NCBI RefSeq assembly: GCF_000316665.1
Contig: NC_019678.1
Span: 6,729,001 to 6,793,000, forward strand
Origin: Rivularia sp. PCC 7116
Lineage (GTDB): Bacteria > Cyanobacteriota > Cyanobacteriia > Cyanobacteriales > Nostocaceae
Length of the DNA: 64,000 nucleotides
Direction: 5' to 3'
The notes beneath the pieces were generated by a model, which did not search any database, was not told the origin of the DNA, and saw only the letters and a list, made by a program, of their open reading frames with translations. How positions within the stretch are numbered: position 1 is the first letter of the stretch; every line of letters starts with the position of its first letter. Position numbers and translations under genes: made by a program. This document shows, one piece after another, positions 44,519 through 54,032 of the stretch.

Positions 44519-45436
44519 TCACTGTTCACTGTTCACTGATAACTGATAACTGTCCATTGGCAAACCCCAATATTGTGCGCGCTCTTTCAACCAGCCTTGT
44601 TGTAAATAACTACCAATTAGTAGACTTACTTTTCTTCGCAGTTCGTCGTATTGCAATCCTTTCGGCATTACTACTGACAAGGGTTGTGTTGATATTTTTG
44701 TCGGTAGCAACCGGTATTGAGGATTTTGTTTTATCCAGTTGCTCAAACTTGTTATATCGGCGGCAAAGGCTGCTACTTGGTTGTTATCGATTAGTCTTTG
44801 TCCTTCTAAGTAGGAATCAACTCCAACTAATTCGGCTTTCGGGAGGTAATATCTTAATGCGGCTATGGTGCTGGAGTTTTTGAGAACGGCTATTTTACTG
44901 TTTTCTAAGTCGGATAGTTTTTGAAATGATGTGTTTTTTATCGCTACAATCCCACCATCGAAGTAGTAAGGAACGCTGAAATTTACAATGCGCTGTCGTG
45001 AAGGTGTTGCCGTTACTTTAGCAATTGCCATATCTACTTCACCTTTTTCAACTGCTTTGAGTCGCTGTTGATTGGTGACGGGTTTAAATTTAACTAATTT
45101 ATCTAATTTATCTAATTTTTCTGAATTATTAGCTTCTGATTTATTTAACAAGTCTTTCGCTAATCTTTGCGCTATTTCTATTTCTAATCCTTGTAAATCG
45201 CCGTTTTCGTCTCGAAATGCTAGCGGGGGAAGATTATCTTTGACTGCAACAGTAATATAGCCGCGCTGCTGAATTTCTTGTAAAGATACAGCAAATGCGG
45301 GTGATGTTCCAACATTGAGGAACAAACAAGTGGAGCATAGAAATATTGCAGCGGATAGTAATAGATGTAACTTACGCCAACCATTGTATTGCCGATTATG
45401 TCGATAAATTAACCGCGAAATAAACCAATCAATCAT
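44519..45436 (-). CDS. Transporter substrate-binding domain protein (amino-acid type)
   Basis: 305 residues. A hydrophobic signal (LHLLLSAAIFLCSTCLFLNV, ending near ...TSPAFA at about 49) precedes a type 2 periplasmic binding fold: LQEIQQRGYITVAVKDNLPPLAF, EIEIAQRLAKDLL, VDMAIAKVTATPSRQRIVNFS, and LSNWIKQNPQYRLLP. This is the family 3 (polar amino acid) pattern. Permease and ATPase genes are not adjacent. The last ten residues (SYQLSVNSEQ) are encoded by a CAGTTATCAGTGAACAG repeat, so the native C-terminus has been extended or replaced. The long 5' arm of about 25 residues before the signal makes the start uncertain. Confidence 0.82.
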   Translation of the reverse strand: MIDWFISRLIYRHNRQYNGWRKLHLLLSAAIFLCSTCLFLNVGTSPAFAVSLQEIQQRGYITVAVKDNLPPLAFRDENGDLQGLEIEIAQRLAKDLLNKSEANNSEKLDKLDKLVKFKPVTNQQRLKAVEKGEVDMAIAKVTATPSRQRIVNFSVPYYFDGGIVAIKNTSFQKLSDLENSKIAVLKNSSTIAALRYYLPKAELVGVDSYLEGQRLIDNNQVAAFAADITSLSNWIKQNPQYRLLPTKISTQPLSVVMPKGLQYDELRRKVSLLIGSYLQQGWLKERAQYWGLPMDSYQLSVNSEQ

Positions 45437-45541
45437 CTATTGCAACACCAGTTACATCCGTGAATCAATTTTTAATTTTAGATTTTAGATTTTGAGTACA
45501 TATCCTAAAATCTAAAATCTAAAATTTTTGTGTCGTGCAAT

Positions 45542-45898
45542 TTAACCTTTGGCTTGACTAGCCATTTCGGCAACTTTGCTAAAACCATCTGGATCTAAAA
45601 TCGCCATTTGAGCCAACATTTTACGATTAATTTCGATGTTTGACTTTTTCAAATTACCCATGAATTTGCTGTAGCTCATGCCGTGCTGACGACAAGCAGC
45701 ATTGATACGAGTAATCCACAGACGACGAAAATCACGCTTGCGTTTCTTGCGATCGCGATAAGCGTAACGCAAAGCTTTCATTACCTGTTGGTTAGCGGTT
45801 CTAAACAAGGTAGAGTGAGAACCACGGAAGCCTTTGGCTAGTTTAAGGATTTTTTTGCGGCGTTTGCGAGCAACATTACCGCGCTTTACTCTTGGCAT
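45542..45898 (-). CDS. rplT: 50S ribosomal protein L20
   Basis: Early-assembly protein of the large ribosomal subunit that binds 23S rRNA; in several bacteria it also represses its own operon. 118 residues, full length. [26 protein letters not shown] and the C-terminal [19 protein letters not shown] are canonical. It is 62 bp downstream of rpmI on the same strand. infC, which often heads this operon in other bacteria, is not present here. Confidence 0.98.
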   Translation of the reverse strand: MPRVKRGNVARKRRKKILKLAKGFRGSHSTLFRTANQQVMKALRYAYRDRKKRKRDFRRLWITRINAACRQHGMSYSKFMGNLKKSNIEINRKMLAQMAILDPDGFSKVAEMASQAKG

Positions 45899-45960
45899 AG
45901 TTTAATGTTTCTGTTGTTTTTCAGTTATTTTGCAATAATTTTGTAATTATTTTCCAAAAT

Positions 45961-46167
45961 CTACTTTCTTGGTAAATATGGAAGCATACCGCGTACATTA
46001 TCTGCATCGCGCTCGTCAACGAGTACCGCTTTAGAAAATTTACGCTTTTTATCGGTAGTCTTCTTTTCTAGAATGTGGTTTTTGAAAGCTTTGCGACGAA
46101 CGATTTTACCAGTACCAGTAGCCCGAAATCGTTTCGCAGCAGCTTTGCGAGATTTTAGTTTAGGCAT
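45961..46167 (-). CDS. rpmI: 50S ribosomal protein L35
   Basis: Small, very basic protein of the large ribosomal subunit, 68 residues. [33 protein letters not shown] is canonical. It is the first gene of the rpmI-rplT pair. The gap to rplT (62 bp) is compatible with co-transcription. Upstream lies the repeat region at 46290-46430. Confidence 0.97.
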   Translation of the reverse strand: MPKLKSRKAAAKRFRATGTGKIVRRKAFKNHILEKKTTDKKRKFSKAVLVDERDADNVRGMLPYLPRK

Positions 46168-46289
46168 TTTTTTATGTTTCTACACATAGACACAATCCCA
46201 TATTATAAGTCTTAATTTGTAATCTGCCGCATTGAAATCATGAAAATCTAATCCCTTTTGTGCAAAAGGAAAATCAATACCTCAATTAT

Positions 46290-46430
46290 TTGTAAGGTGT
46301 GTTGTCACTCCGCGCAACGCACCATCAAATTTTATATACAACCCTAATATTATGATGGTGCGTTAGGCGCGAAATCAATATACTCTGTCATTACCATAAT
46401 TACTTGTCTTGCCATAACACACCCTACTTA
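46290..46430. repeat. GGTGTGTTG/TGGTGCGTT palindromic repeat cluster
   Basis: GTAAGGTGTGTTGTCACTCC, AACGCACCATCAAATTT, GATGGTGCGTTAGGCGCG and GCCATAACACACCCTAC alternate in opposite directions between rpmI and the GrpB gene. It is the same family as at 13185, 42477 and 59310. Confidence 0.65.
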
Positions 46431-46433
46431 TTA

Positions 46434-46958
46434 ATGGATGAAATAGAGATTGTAAAACATAACCCAAATTGGGCGAATATGTTTGAAGCAGAAGCGGAAG
46501 CTATTCGCGCAGTCGTGGAAAAAGATTTTATTGCGGAAATTCAACATATTGGTTCGACTGCGGTACCGGGATTAGCTGCAAAACCAATTATCGATATTAT
46601 GGTTGGGTTACGCAATTTATCTGATGCGACAAAAATTATTAAACCTTTAGAAGATTTGGGTTATGTATATTGGGCTGATAATCCCAATCCCGAAAGAATG
46701 TTTTTTGTTAAAGGAATGCCACCATATGGAACAAAGCGTACACATCACGTTCACGTAGTGAAGATTAATGGTGGATTTTGGCAGCGTCGATTATTTAGAG
46801 ATTATTTAAGCACTCACCCAGAAGAAGCGCAAAGATATGAAACATTGAAGCGGGATTTAGCAGCGCGATTTCGTCACGATAGGGAAGCTTATACAGAAGC
46901 AAAAACCGATTATATTCGACAAGTCATGGAAAAAACTCGTCAAGAGTTTAACCTATAG
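46434..46958 (+). CDS. GrpB family protein (UPF0157)
   Basis: 174 residues from the ATG at 46434; the longer frame starting with TTG at 46404 reads through repeat DNA and is not preferred. It has the GrpB/UPF0157 signature QHIGSTAVPGLAAKPIIDIMVG (37-58), which is related to the nucleotidyltransferase fold (GS then D-x-D-like IDIM). The second block is HHVHVVKINGGFWQRRLLFRDYL-like (HHVHVVKINGGFWQRRLFRD). The family's function is unknown. No neighbour suggests a pathway; the MFS gene follows 58 bp later in the same direction and may be co-transcribed. Confidence 0.85.
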   Translation: MDEIEIVKHNPNWANMFEAEAEAIRAVVEKDFIAEIQHIGSTAVPGLAAKPIIDIMVGLRNLSDATKIIKPLEDLGYVYWADNPNPERMFFVKGMPPYGTKRTHHVHVVKINGGFWQRRLFRDYLSTHPEEAQRYETLKRDLAARFRHDREAYTEAKTDYIRQVMEKTRQEFNL

Positions 46959-47016
46959 AATATTCTTTGTTAGGTTGAAAATTAAACTTTAGAAGTAGTA
47001 ATTCGGCATTCTAAGT

Positions 47017-48216
47017 ATGAATAACGGTAAACAAATCCTGTGGCTTCAGGTTTGTGGTTTGGCAATGGTGCAGGGTGCAATTACTCTTAGCTGGGTAATT
47101 TACAATTTTTACTTGCCGAAGTTATTAGTGCAATTCGGTTTCTCTAAATCTTTGGCAATAAGCTTGCTAATTTTAGAAAATGCTTTAGCTGTGTTTATGG
47201 AACCCTTGATGGGTTCGCTTTCCGATAACAAACAACGTTGGGTTGCAAGTCGCTTTCCTTTTATTATGGTTGGGGTTTTGCTTTCTTCGGCTTTGTTTAT
47301 TGCGATTCCATGCGTTGTTACTTTTGTTTCACCAACAACGGTATTTAAATTTATTTTGCCACCGTTGCTAGTAGCTTGGGCTTTAGCAATGACGGTATTT
47401 CGCAGTCCGGTACTGTCTTTGTTGGGACGCTATGCAATGCCAAAAAGTTTACCAATGGCAGTCAGTGTCTTAACTTTAATTGGCGGAGCTATTGGTTCTT
47501 TTAGAATTGCTGCTAATGATTTACTGCTTAGTTTTGGTCCAATTGTGACCTTTGCTTTTGGTTCTTTTGTACTGTTAGGTTCGGCAGTAGTATTGAGATT
47601 TATTCATCCTCCGGAAGTTGTATCCGATCAACCAGTTGATAAACACCAAGCACAAGCACCCTTACCTATATCTTTTCAAGCACTGGGGTTAATTTTTGTT
47701 TTAGGTGGTAGTTTTGCTTGGGGTTATCGGTTGTTGCTTGATGGAGTTAGTAAATTTCTCAAACTTGAATTAAATAGCGATAATATTCAGTTGCAAATGG
47801 TGATATTCGGGATTACAGCAGCTATCGCGGCTTTACCTGCTGGTTTAATTGCCAAAAAAATTGGTAATCGTCAAGCGATGCTTGGTGGTATTGGTATAGT
47901 GGTTTTGTTAATGCTACTGCTACCTTTGATTGGGGCAAATATTATACTTCTAGCTCCTTTAGCAATTAGCAGCAGTTTCATTTTGAACGGTACAATCCCC
48001 TTTGCTTTAGAAATGGTTCCTCCTGATAGAGGAGGATTGGGTATAGGGATGTACTTTGGTGGTGTTGGTTTAGCAATGAGTATTTTTGGTTCGATATTTA
48101 GTAAACCCCAAGCAATTTCACCACAGTTTGCCGCTTTGATGAGCGCGATCGCATTTTGTCTAGTTTTAGGATGTGTTGTTGCAAGTAAATTTATTCGGCG
48201 AGAAAACAAAATATAG
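47017..48216 (+). CDS. MFS transporter
   Basis: Major facilitator superfamily membrane transporter, 399 residues with about twelve hydrophobic segments. The loop after helix 2 carries MEPLMGSLSDNKQRWVASRFPFIMVG, a variant of the MFS motif A (GxLSD(K/R)xGRR). The halves are separated by a hydrophilic stretch at about 196-225 (PPEVVSDQPVDKHQAQAP). The pattern resembles the sugar/cation (GPH) or SLC45-like group, but substrate is not predictable. It follows the GrpB gene closely. Confidence 0.82.
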   Translation: MNNGKQILWLQVCGLAMVQGAITLSWVIYNFYLPKLLVQFGFSKSLAISLLILENALAVFMEPLMGSLSDNKQRWVASRFPFIMVGVLLSSALFIAIPCVVTFVSPTTVFKFILPPLLVAWALAMTVFRSPVLSLLGRYAMPKSLPMAVSVLTLIGGAIGSFRIAANDLLLSFGPIVTFAFGSFVLLGSAVVLRFIHPPEVVSDQPVDKHQAQAPLPISFQALGLIFVLGGSFAWGYRLLLDGVSKFLKLELNSDNIQLQMVIFGITAAIAALPAGLIAKKIGNRQAMLGGIGIVVLLMLLLPLIGANIILLAPLAISSSFILNGTIPFALEMVPPDRGGLGIGMYFGGVGLAMSIFGSIFSKPQAISPQFAALMSAIAFCLVLGCVVASKFIRRENKI

Positions 48217-48364
48217 TTTCATCAAAACCCCAATCAAGACAAAAATTCAACCATCGAAAGTGATGTAAATCCTTCTTTCCTAGCATTAAAAAATAAAACC
48301 CCAGAGCGATAAAAATATCAAAACCCATCAAATACACTGGTTACTGTTCACTGCTCGCTGAACT

Positions 48365-49162
48365 ATGGATTTTAATATTAAAGATAAGATTGCTGTCGTC
48401 ACTGGTGGTGATTCTGGTATTGGTATTGCCACTGCAAAATTACTTATTACTGAAGGTGTAAAAGTTGCTTTAATTGATAAAACTGACGAAAAGTTAAAGC
48501 AAGCTGCCGAAGAAGTGGGAAAAATTGGCGAGGTAATGTACGTTAAAGCTGATTTACGAGAGCTTGCACAAGTAGAAAATGCGAAAAGCCAAATTTTGCA
48601 ACGTTTTGGCAAGGTTGATATTTTAGTTAATGCAGCCGGAATTACCGGAGCAACGGGAGATTTCCTGGAAATAACTGATGAAGAATGGCACAACACAATC
48701 GAAGTCGATTTAATGTCAGCAGTGCGGGTTTGTCGTGCTTTCATTCCTTCAATGCGGGAATCTGGTTGGGGAAGGGTGGTTTTGATAAGTTCCGAAGATG
48801 CTTTACAACCTTACACAGACGAACTACCTTACTGTGCTGCCAAAGCTGGCGTACTCAATTTAGCTAAGGGATTATCAAAAGCCTACGCAAAAGATGGCGT
48901 ACTGATAAATTCAGTTTCTCCCGCTTTCATTGCGACTCCCATGACAGACGCGATGATGAAACAGCAAGCAGAAGAGAAAGGAATTAGTTTTGAAGAAGCT
49001 ATTGCCCAATTTTTGAAAAATGATCGTCCTCATCTCGAACTTCAACGTCGTGGTAAAGCCCAAGAAGTAGCCGCAGTAATTGCCTTTTTATGTTCGCAGC
49101 AAGCAAGCTTTGTGCTTGGTGCAAATTATCGCGTTGATGGTGGTTCAGTTGCAAGTATTTAG
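48365..49162 (+). CDS. SDR family oxidoreductase
   Basis: Classical short-chain dehydrogenase/reductase, 265 residues. The cofactor motif is VVTGGDSGIG (11-20), NAAG is at 89-92, the catalytic serine pair is at 142-143 (ISSEDA), and YxxxK is Tyr156-Lys160 (PYCAAK). The C-terminal end GANYRVDGGSVASI is typical of the FabG-like group. Asp38 after the second strand (LIDKT) favours NAD(H). The substrate is unknown. A GGGGGCATTTTGCTCCCC hairpin after the stop could terminate it. Confidence 0.9.
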   Translation: MDFNIKDKIAVVTGGDSGIGIATAKLLITEGVKVALIDKTDEKLKQAAEEVGKIGEVMYVKADLRELAQVENAKSQILQRFGKVDILVNAAGITGATGDFLEITDEEWHNTIEVDLMSAVRVCRAFIPSMRESGWGRVVLISSEDALQPYTDELPYCAAKAGVLNLAKGLSKAYAKDGVLINSVSPAFIATPMTDAMMKQQAEEKGISFEEAIAQFLKNDRPHLELQRRGKAQEVAAVIAFLCSQQASFVLGANYRVDGGSVASI

Positions 49163-49734
49163 ATTCATCAATTAGGGGGCATTTTGCTCCCCTTACCTTT
49201 ATTTACACACCTATCTTATCTGTGGGGTTTCGTCATAGGTAATAGAAAATTAATATAAGTCAGGGTTATGTAGTAGTAATTATGTAATTACGCCGCTGGC
49301 ACATTGTTATTTTTCTTGTAGCGTGTTTTGCAGGTTTTTAGAATTCGACAGGAAAAAGAACAGTTGTAAATTTACTGTAACCCACCCATCAAATTGGTAT
49401 TTTGAAGATAATGCTACCGCATCAGGAAGCATATTAATTAATATTTAAAATATGATGATTAATTGTTAATACCTCTAAGCCAAGCTGCAAAATAAACTGC
49501 TTAATATAAAATTTTCTTTAGAGATAGCACTCTGAAATTATAGAAACTAGCAGCGAAATAGAAGTACATTAAAAACATTCATCTTTAAACTAGATAATTA
49601 CTACAGCATTTTGCGGATAAATAAGGAACACCTCAATATCATACAGACTTTGTGGGATGAGCATACCTACCCGTCCGGATTTACCCAAATTTATGCCAAA
49701 TACACCCAGCCTATAAATCATTTACTACTAAATA
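49163..49734. other. Intergenic region with terminator and MITE fragment
   Basis: A small hairpin (GGGGGCATTTTGCTCCCC, near 49175-49192) follows the SDR gene. At about 49295-49335 the string CTGGCACATTGTTATTTTTC matches part of the 124-bp MITE (GGCACATTGTTCTTGTAGGG at 60983), a decayed fragment. Nothing else is seen. Confidence 0.5.
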
Positions 49735-50946
49735 CTAAATATGCAAAGTTTGCTTGCTGATTAACATTTGTTCAAAATCAGCACTTTGCAAAGGTTGAGT
49801 AAAAAGAAAACCTTGCATAGCATGACATCTTAAATCGCGCAGAATGTTCAGTTCGCTAACGGTTTCTACTCCTTCGGCAACAACCTTTAAATTCAGATTT
49901 TGTCCCATTTGAATTAAAGCTTTAGTAATTGCTAATTTTTGACCGTCTTGAGGCAAATTATAAATAAAATAGTTATCGATTTTTATCGTGTGTAAGGGAA
50001 TTTTTTTCAAATAAATTAAAGAGGAATTGCCGGTACCAAAATCATCCATTGTGATTTTTACACCTAATGATTTTAATTGCTGCAAGATATCAATGGTTTT
50101 ATTCACATCCTGCATGATTGTGGTTTCGGAAAATTCTAATTCTAAATAGTGGGGTTCTAAATTATTAGTAGATAGACAATTTGCAACTTTTTCAACAAAA
50201 TTAGGTTGGGCACATTGAGCCGCAGATATATTTACACAGCCCGGTATAGCTTCTAAACCACTATCTAACCAAGTACGGGTTTGTTTGCAAACAGTTTCTA
50301 ATATCCAATCACTCAAAGGTACGATTAAACCAGTAGATTCTGCTAAAGGAATCAACTCCGCAGGGGAAACTAAACCCAATTTGGGACTCCACCAGCGTAT
50401 CAGGCTTTCCACTGAAATCATGTTGCCCGATTTTATATCAACAATCGGTTGATAGTACATTTGAAATTCGCGAAAATGACCTTTGTCGATGGTGCGACGC
50501 AAAGTACTTTCTATAATTCGCATTTCCCTAGGGTATGCTTTCACATCTGCATGGGAAGCTGGATTTTTGATAATAGCTGCTTGTCTTTGCAATCTTGTGG
50601 AAATTGCACTTAATAATTCTGCACGTGTAAATGGTTTAGTTAGATAATCATCAGCCCCTAATTCCATCCCTTGACGAAAATCTGCTTTTGCAGAGCGAGC
50701 TGTTAAAAATATAAAAGGTACAGCAGATGTGTTAAACTTTTCGCGTAATAATGCTAATACTGCAAAACCGTTGATTTCTGGCATCATCAAATCGCATAAA
50801 ATCAAATCTGGCGATCCCTTAAGCGCTAAATCAACTCCGACTCTACCGTTAGGAGCAGAAATAACTTCAAAATCTTCGGCTTCTAATAAATCTAAAATAT
50901 TTTCACGTACTGCTTCTTCATCTTCGATTACTAAAATCTTAGTCAT
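49735..50946 (-). CDS. Response regulator with EAL domain
   Basis: Two-component regulator that should hydrolyse cyclic di-GMP. 403 residues from the start at 50946 (MTKILVIEDEEAVRENIL); the frame extends eight residues further upstream without conservation. REC domain 1-120 with phospho-acceptor Asp52 (LILCDLMMPE). The EAL domain starts near 165; its name motif is ESL (VESLIRWW), but other catalytic residues are present: VNISAAQ, LELEFSET, TMDDFGTG, TIKIDN, VAEGVE and MQGFLF. So the enzyme is probably active. No cognate kinase is adjacent. Confidence 0.92.
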   Translation of the reverse strand: MTKILVIEDEEAVRENILDLLEAEDFEVISAPNGRVGVDLALKGSPDLILCDLMMPEINGFAVLALLREKFNTSAVPFIFLTARSAKADFRQGMELGADDYLTKPFTRAELLSAISTRLQRQAAIIKNPASHADVKAYPREMRIIESTLRRTIDKGHFREFQMYYQPIVDIKSGNMISVESLIRWWSPKLGLVSPAELIPLAESTGLIVPLSDWILETVCKQTRTWLDSGLEAIPGCVNISAAQCAQPNFVEKVANCLSTNNLEPHYLELEFSETTIMQDVNKTIDILQQLKSLGVKITMDDFGTGNSSLIYLKKIPLHTIKIDNYFIYNLPQDGQKLAITKALIQMGQNLNLKVVAEGVETVSELNILRDLRCHAMQGFLFTQPLQSADFEQMLISKQTLHI

Positions 50947-51324
50947 TCTGAACCTCTGGTAATAAATCAATTAATCCCAAAGCAATGACAAAAATTTTTT
51001 ACAACTTCTATGTAAATCATTGTTAAGCTTTGAGATTTATAGATATATACCTTTTTACAATCGCCAAGCTAAAATTTGTATCAGTAATGACACTAATATT
51101 ACTTATGCTACATATAGTAATTTTACTTGAATCTTACTAAGTGTACTGAGAATCAACCCTTCGTACAGCCAGCTTTGAGCTAAATTATTTTTTCAAAAAT
51201 CTGCGGAGGAGTCCACATCATAAAATCGTAGCGATAGAGTACAAGAAATAGTATTAATAGAAAAAATAAATCACGAGTTGCGAATCAAAAATCATTTTCC
51301 TAAAGAAATGGTGACTTTTCTTTG
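50947..51324. other. Intergenic region with a dispersed repeat
   Basis: Its main content is a repeat at 51111-51217 that reappears at 59150-59236. No gene is seen. Confidence 0.5.
51111..51217. repeat. Dispersed repeat (CTTGAATCTTACT...TGCGGAGGAGTCC), copy 1
   Basis: TACTTGAATCTTACTAAGTG, TACTGAGAATCAA, then TTATTTTTTCAAAAATCTGC and GGAGGAGTCC. Copy 2 at 59150-59236 keeps both ends but lacks about 25 bases in the middle. The orientation is the same. Confidence 0.7.
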
Positions 51325-52035
51325 TTATAATCCCGCAAACCATTCATAACCTTGATCTTCCCAATAGCCTTGAAATCGTGATAATTGACTAACTAAAGTT
51401 ACTCTTGTAACCCATTTACTTTGTTTGTAGCCAAGTTTAATCGGTGAAGCCAAGCGTAAGGGGGCACCGTTATCTACTGGTAAAGACTCGCCGTTTTTCT
51501 CGTAAGCTAATAGTGTTTGAGGGTGCAAAGCTGAAGCAATATCCCAACTAGAATAATAACCATCGGCAGATTTAAAATAGGCATATTTAACGCTTTGTTT
51601 TGGTTGTGCTAAAGCCACAAGTTCGCGCAAACGAATACCACCCCATTGGACAATTGCAGCCCATCCTTCAACGCAAACGTGACGAATTATTGTAGAAGTT
51701 GAAGGTAAATTTTTGATATCTTCCATACTCAAGCTCAGAGGATTTTCTACCTCACCATCAATAATTAAACGAAATTTTTCTTGGTTAATAACTGGGGTAA
51801 ATCGATATGTATTAACAATTAAAGCTTCCGGTTCGATTTCATTCGGGGAAAATTCCGGTACCGGTGTTTGAGGTTTTAATAATAAAGATTGTAAATTTTG
51901 ATTCAACGGCTCAGAAAGGGTGCCCACTAAATCTTCAAACAGAGGAGTACCGCAGCCACCTAAAAGTAAACTTATGCTAGATAATCCAGAAACTTGCAAT
52001 AATTTACGACGGGTAATATATAAGTTTGGTTTCAT
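51325..52035 (-). CDS. Molybdopterin-dependent oxidoreductase, YedY/sulfite oxidase type
   Basis: 236 residues. The N-terminus has RRKLLQVSGLSS and the lipobox LLLGGC (Cys28), so it combines a Tat-like RR with a lipoprotein signal and should act outside the plasma membrane or in the lumen. The sulfite oxidase-type molybdopterin domain spans about 70-225; Cys121 (IIRHVCVEGWAAIVQWGGI) would ligate molybdenum. DNGAPLRLASPIKLGYKQSKWV is a further hallmark. The function may be like MsrP (methionine sulfoxide repair) or unknown. The heme partner YedZ type is encoded 4 kb away (56053), not adjacent. Confidence 0.88.
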   Translation of the reverse strand: MKPNLYITRRKLLQVSGLSSISLLLGGCGTPLFEDLVGTLSEPLNQNLQSLLLKPQTPVPEFSPNEIEPEALIVNTYRFTPVINQEKFRLIIDGEVENPLSLSMEDIKNLPSTSTIIRHVCVEGWAAIVQWGGIRLRELVALAQPKQSVKYAYFKSADGYYSSWDIASALHPQTLLAYEKNGESLPVDNGAPLRLASPIKLGYKQSKWVTRVTLVSQLSRFQGYWEDQGYEWFAGL

Positions 52036-52133
52036 GGTGATATTGCTTAGCTATCTATTTAATTGTAGAGCGTGCAATGCTTCAATAAATGCTGTGAATA
52101 AAGTTATTTTTTTAGCGTATAAATGATAACTAT

Positions 52134-52560
52134 GAATTGTGCTTTGCGACAACAAGCCCATGAATTTATTGATACCGGGCATCTATATATGGTGTCCCTG
52201 GTTTACATTAATATTTGGTGGTAGCTATCCCGATGACAATCCTTATAGGTATCCCGGTACGATACACAGTTCTAGTGGTGTAGCCGTAGTTCTACCGGGT
52301 TACAAGATATTTACTTCTTATCAAGGTAGTTATGACGCTTGATAAGCACAGCATACAGAGATTAGCTTAATTTACCACCAAAACGCTACCGTCAAATGAA
52401 TTTGAAAAAAGAATGTTAAATGCTGGGTATTTTGAAGTAGGAGCCGCACCAGGGCAAGGAGGAAGAATTAAGGTGTGGTGGTGACATGATGAGTATCCCA
52501 GAGTCGAATCAATTTATAGTCCTGATAGAAATATTGTGTTGACTGCATATCATGTATAAA
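52134..52560 (+). pseudogene. Decayed gene(s) of unknown origin
   Basis: Several broken frames look like protein: NCALRQQAHEFIDTGHLYMV from about 52134 and then, in other frames, SYPDDNPYRYPGTIHSSSG and FEKRMLNAGYFEVGAAPGQG with KVWW, an in-frame stop, and HDEYPRVESIYSPDRN. The last segment resembles end domains of secreted toxins or similar. Stops and frame changes make a working product unlikely. No family is assigned. Confidence 0.35.
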
Positions 52561-52656
52561 GAGGTTATTACCTCGTAGCTAAATATTCATACTAGGACTT
52601 ACGTAAGGGTAACGTAAATGCGTCATTACGAGCGAAGCGAAGTAATCTCCCTATTC

Positions 52657-52882
52657 TTAAGTTCTTGATTGCGTGCTTCCGAATTTGCTAATTCTTCTTC
52701 TGATTTTTTTGATGCGCTTTCCCAAATTCTCCGCCAGCTCTTTTACACTAGCCTGAATGCTATCCCAATCCGAATTGGGAATTTCAATTCTATAAACGAG
52801 GCAGTTTGTGTCTGTGCCTCTTAATTTACCATCTATGTGTACCTATTTTTTTGGCATCACGTCTAATCCTGTGAACGGTTAC
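52657..52882 (-). pseudogene. Frameshifted small gene remnant
   Basis: The minus strand reads VTVHRIRRDAKKIG, then shifts after a run of seven A and continues VHIDGKLRGTDTNCLVYRIE and SDWDSIQASVKELAENLGKR to a stop at 52657. Composition is protein-like over about 70 residues, with one shift needed. No family recognised. A repeat fragment (GTCATTACGAGCGAAGCGAA, 52622) abuts its 3' end. Confidence 0.35.
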
Positions 52883-53272
52883 TTTAAATAGAAGTTAAAT
52901 ATTGATTCTATGTATAGATAAAGACAAGAAAATTAGCAAATTTTTTATATATTGACTTCCATAACGATATTATTATTTGCTTTAGCTAAAAATAGCACTT
53001 ACCACATATAATACGATTTTTTGATGGCTAGGTTGCTGTCAAGCTTAAGTACAATTAAGTAATATTTTTAAAAGTTTTCTACTGGTATTTAACTATATCA
53101 AAAAGACTGTATGCGTATTCAATCCGTCGATGGATTGCGATAAAAACCAATTAAATTTAATCCAATAGACTATTAACGATTCTCAAAGTTTTTCGTAGCG
53201 ATTTTCATAATTCCCGAATATTATAGTGAAGTATATATATATAGAATTATTCCCTTAAATAATCTTAATACT
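52883..53272. other. AT-rich intergenic region
   Basis: Promoter region for the PspA-like gene; TATATATATATAGAATTATT lies about 40 bases before its ATG. No gene or repeat seen. Confidence 0.4.
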
Positions 53273-53986
53273 ATGAAAAAAGCTGTTTATTGGTTAATGG
53301 GTGAAAAAGCCGGACGCACTATATACGGAGTTTGGAATTGGCTGTGGGGACTGCCTGTAGAGTCTGGTGGTAAGGTTGCTGTAGCGGTTGCAGAAGAATC
53401 TCTACAATCGATGCAAGAATCAGTGCAAAAGTTGGCTCAAGCTGTTGCTTCGCAAGAGGCTGCTTATAAAAGAACAAAGCAGAAATACGAAGAAAAAGTT
53501 AAAGAGTTAAAAACCTTTGAAAATCAAGCTTTAATAGCGCAGAAGCAGGGTAATCAAGAAGCTGCACGAATGGCTATGACTAGAGTTGTCCAAGCCGAAC
53601 AAATTTTACCCAGGCTTGAAGAAATGGTTAAACAGGCTGAAACTGCGGTAAGTGCTTCTACGGACAAACTAAACAGAGAGCGGATTAAGTTAGAAGCTTA
53701 TAAAGCTGACATGCAAAATATGAAAGATATCTCCGAGGTGAATGCAGCATTAGAACAGATTGCCAAAGTTAATAACGAATTTGATATCGGTTCGGCTAAA
53801 AGTCAGTTTGAATCCGCTAAAGGTGCTGTCGAACGTCGGAATTTAAGTGCAGAGGCTTTAGCTAGACTTTCAGAAAATCCAGCTGAAAAACTGCAAGCCG
53901 ATCTAGAAAACATGACTTTAGATGACGAAGTAGCCCGTCGCTTACAAATGTTAGAAAAATCCGACTCTAAGCAATTACCAGAATAA
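53273..53986 (+). CDS. PspA/IM30-like coiled-coil protein
   Basis: 237 residues. The N-terminal 35 residues are rich in tryptophan and aromatic residues (VYWLMGEKAGRTIYGVWNWLWGLP) and could bind the membrane. Residues 45-190 form long charged helices like the PspA/IM30 (Vipp1) ESCRT-III-like fold (QSVQKLAQAVASQEAAYKRT; ALIAQKQGNQEAARMAMTRV). The C-terminus (LARLSENPAEKLQADLENM) is less conserved. PspA-type proteins stabilise or remodel membranes. The next gene, a membrane-tethered PstS-like protein, starts 46 bp downstream in the same direction, so the two probably form an operon. The N-terminal extension is unlike the standard PspA start. Confidence 0.7.
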   Translation: MKKAVYWLMGEKAGRTIYGVWNWLWGLPVESGGKVAVAVAEESLQSMQESVQKLAQAVASQEAAYKRTKQKYEEKVKELKTFENQALIAQKQGNQEAARMAMTRVVQAEQILPRLEEMVKQAETAVSASTDKLNRERIKLEAYKADMQNMKDISEVNAALEQIAKVNNEFDIGSAKSQFESAKGAVERRNLSAEALARLSENPAEKLQADLENMTLDDEVARRLQMLEKSDSKQLPE

Positions 53987-54032
53987 GTAGATCGACAAAT
54001 AAACAAACAAATTAACAAATTAATTAAGTATT

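Noticed and set aside
52139-52342. Open frame of 67 codons
   Set aside because: It crosses the decayed region in a mixed frame; the protein-like segments lie in different frames, so no intact gene is supported.
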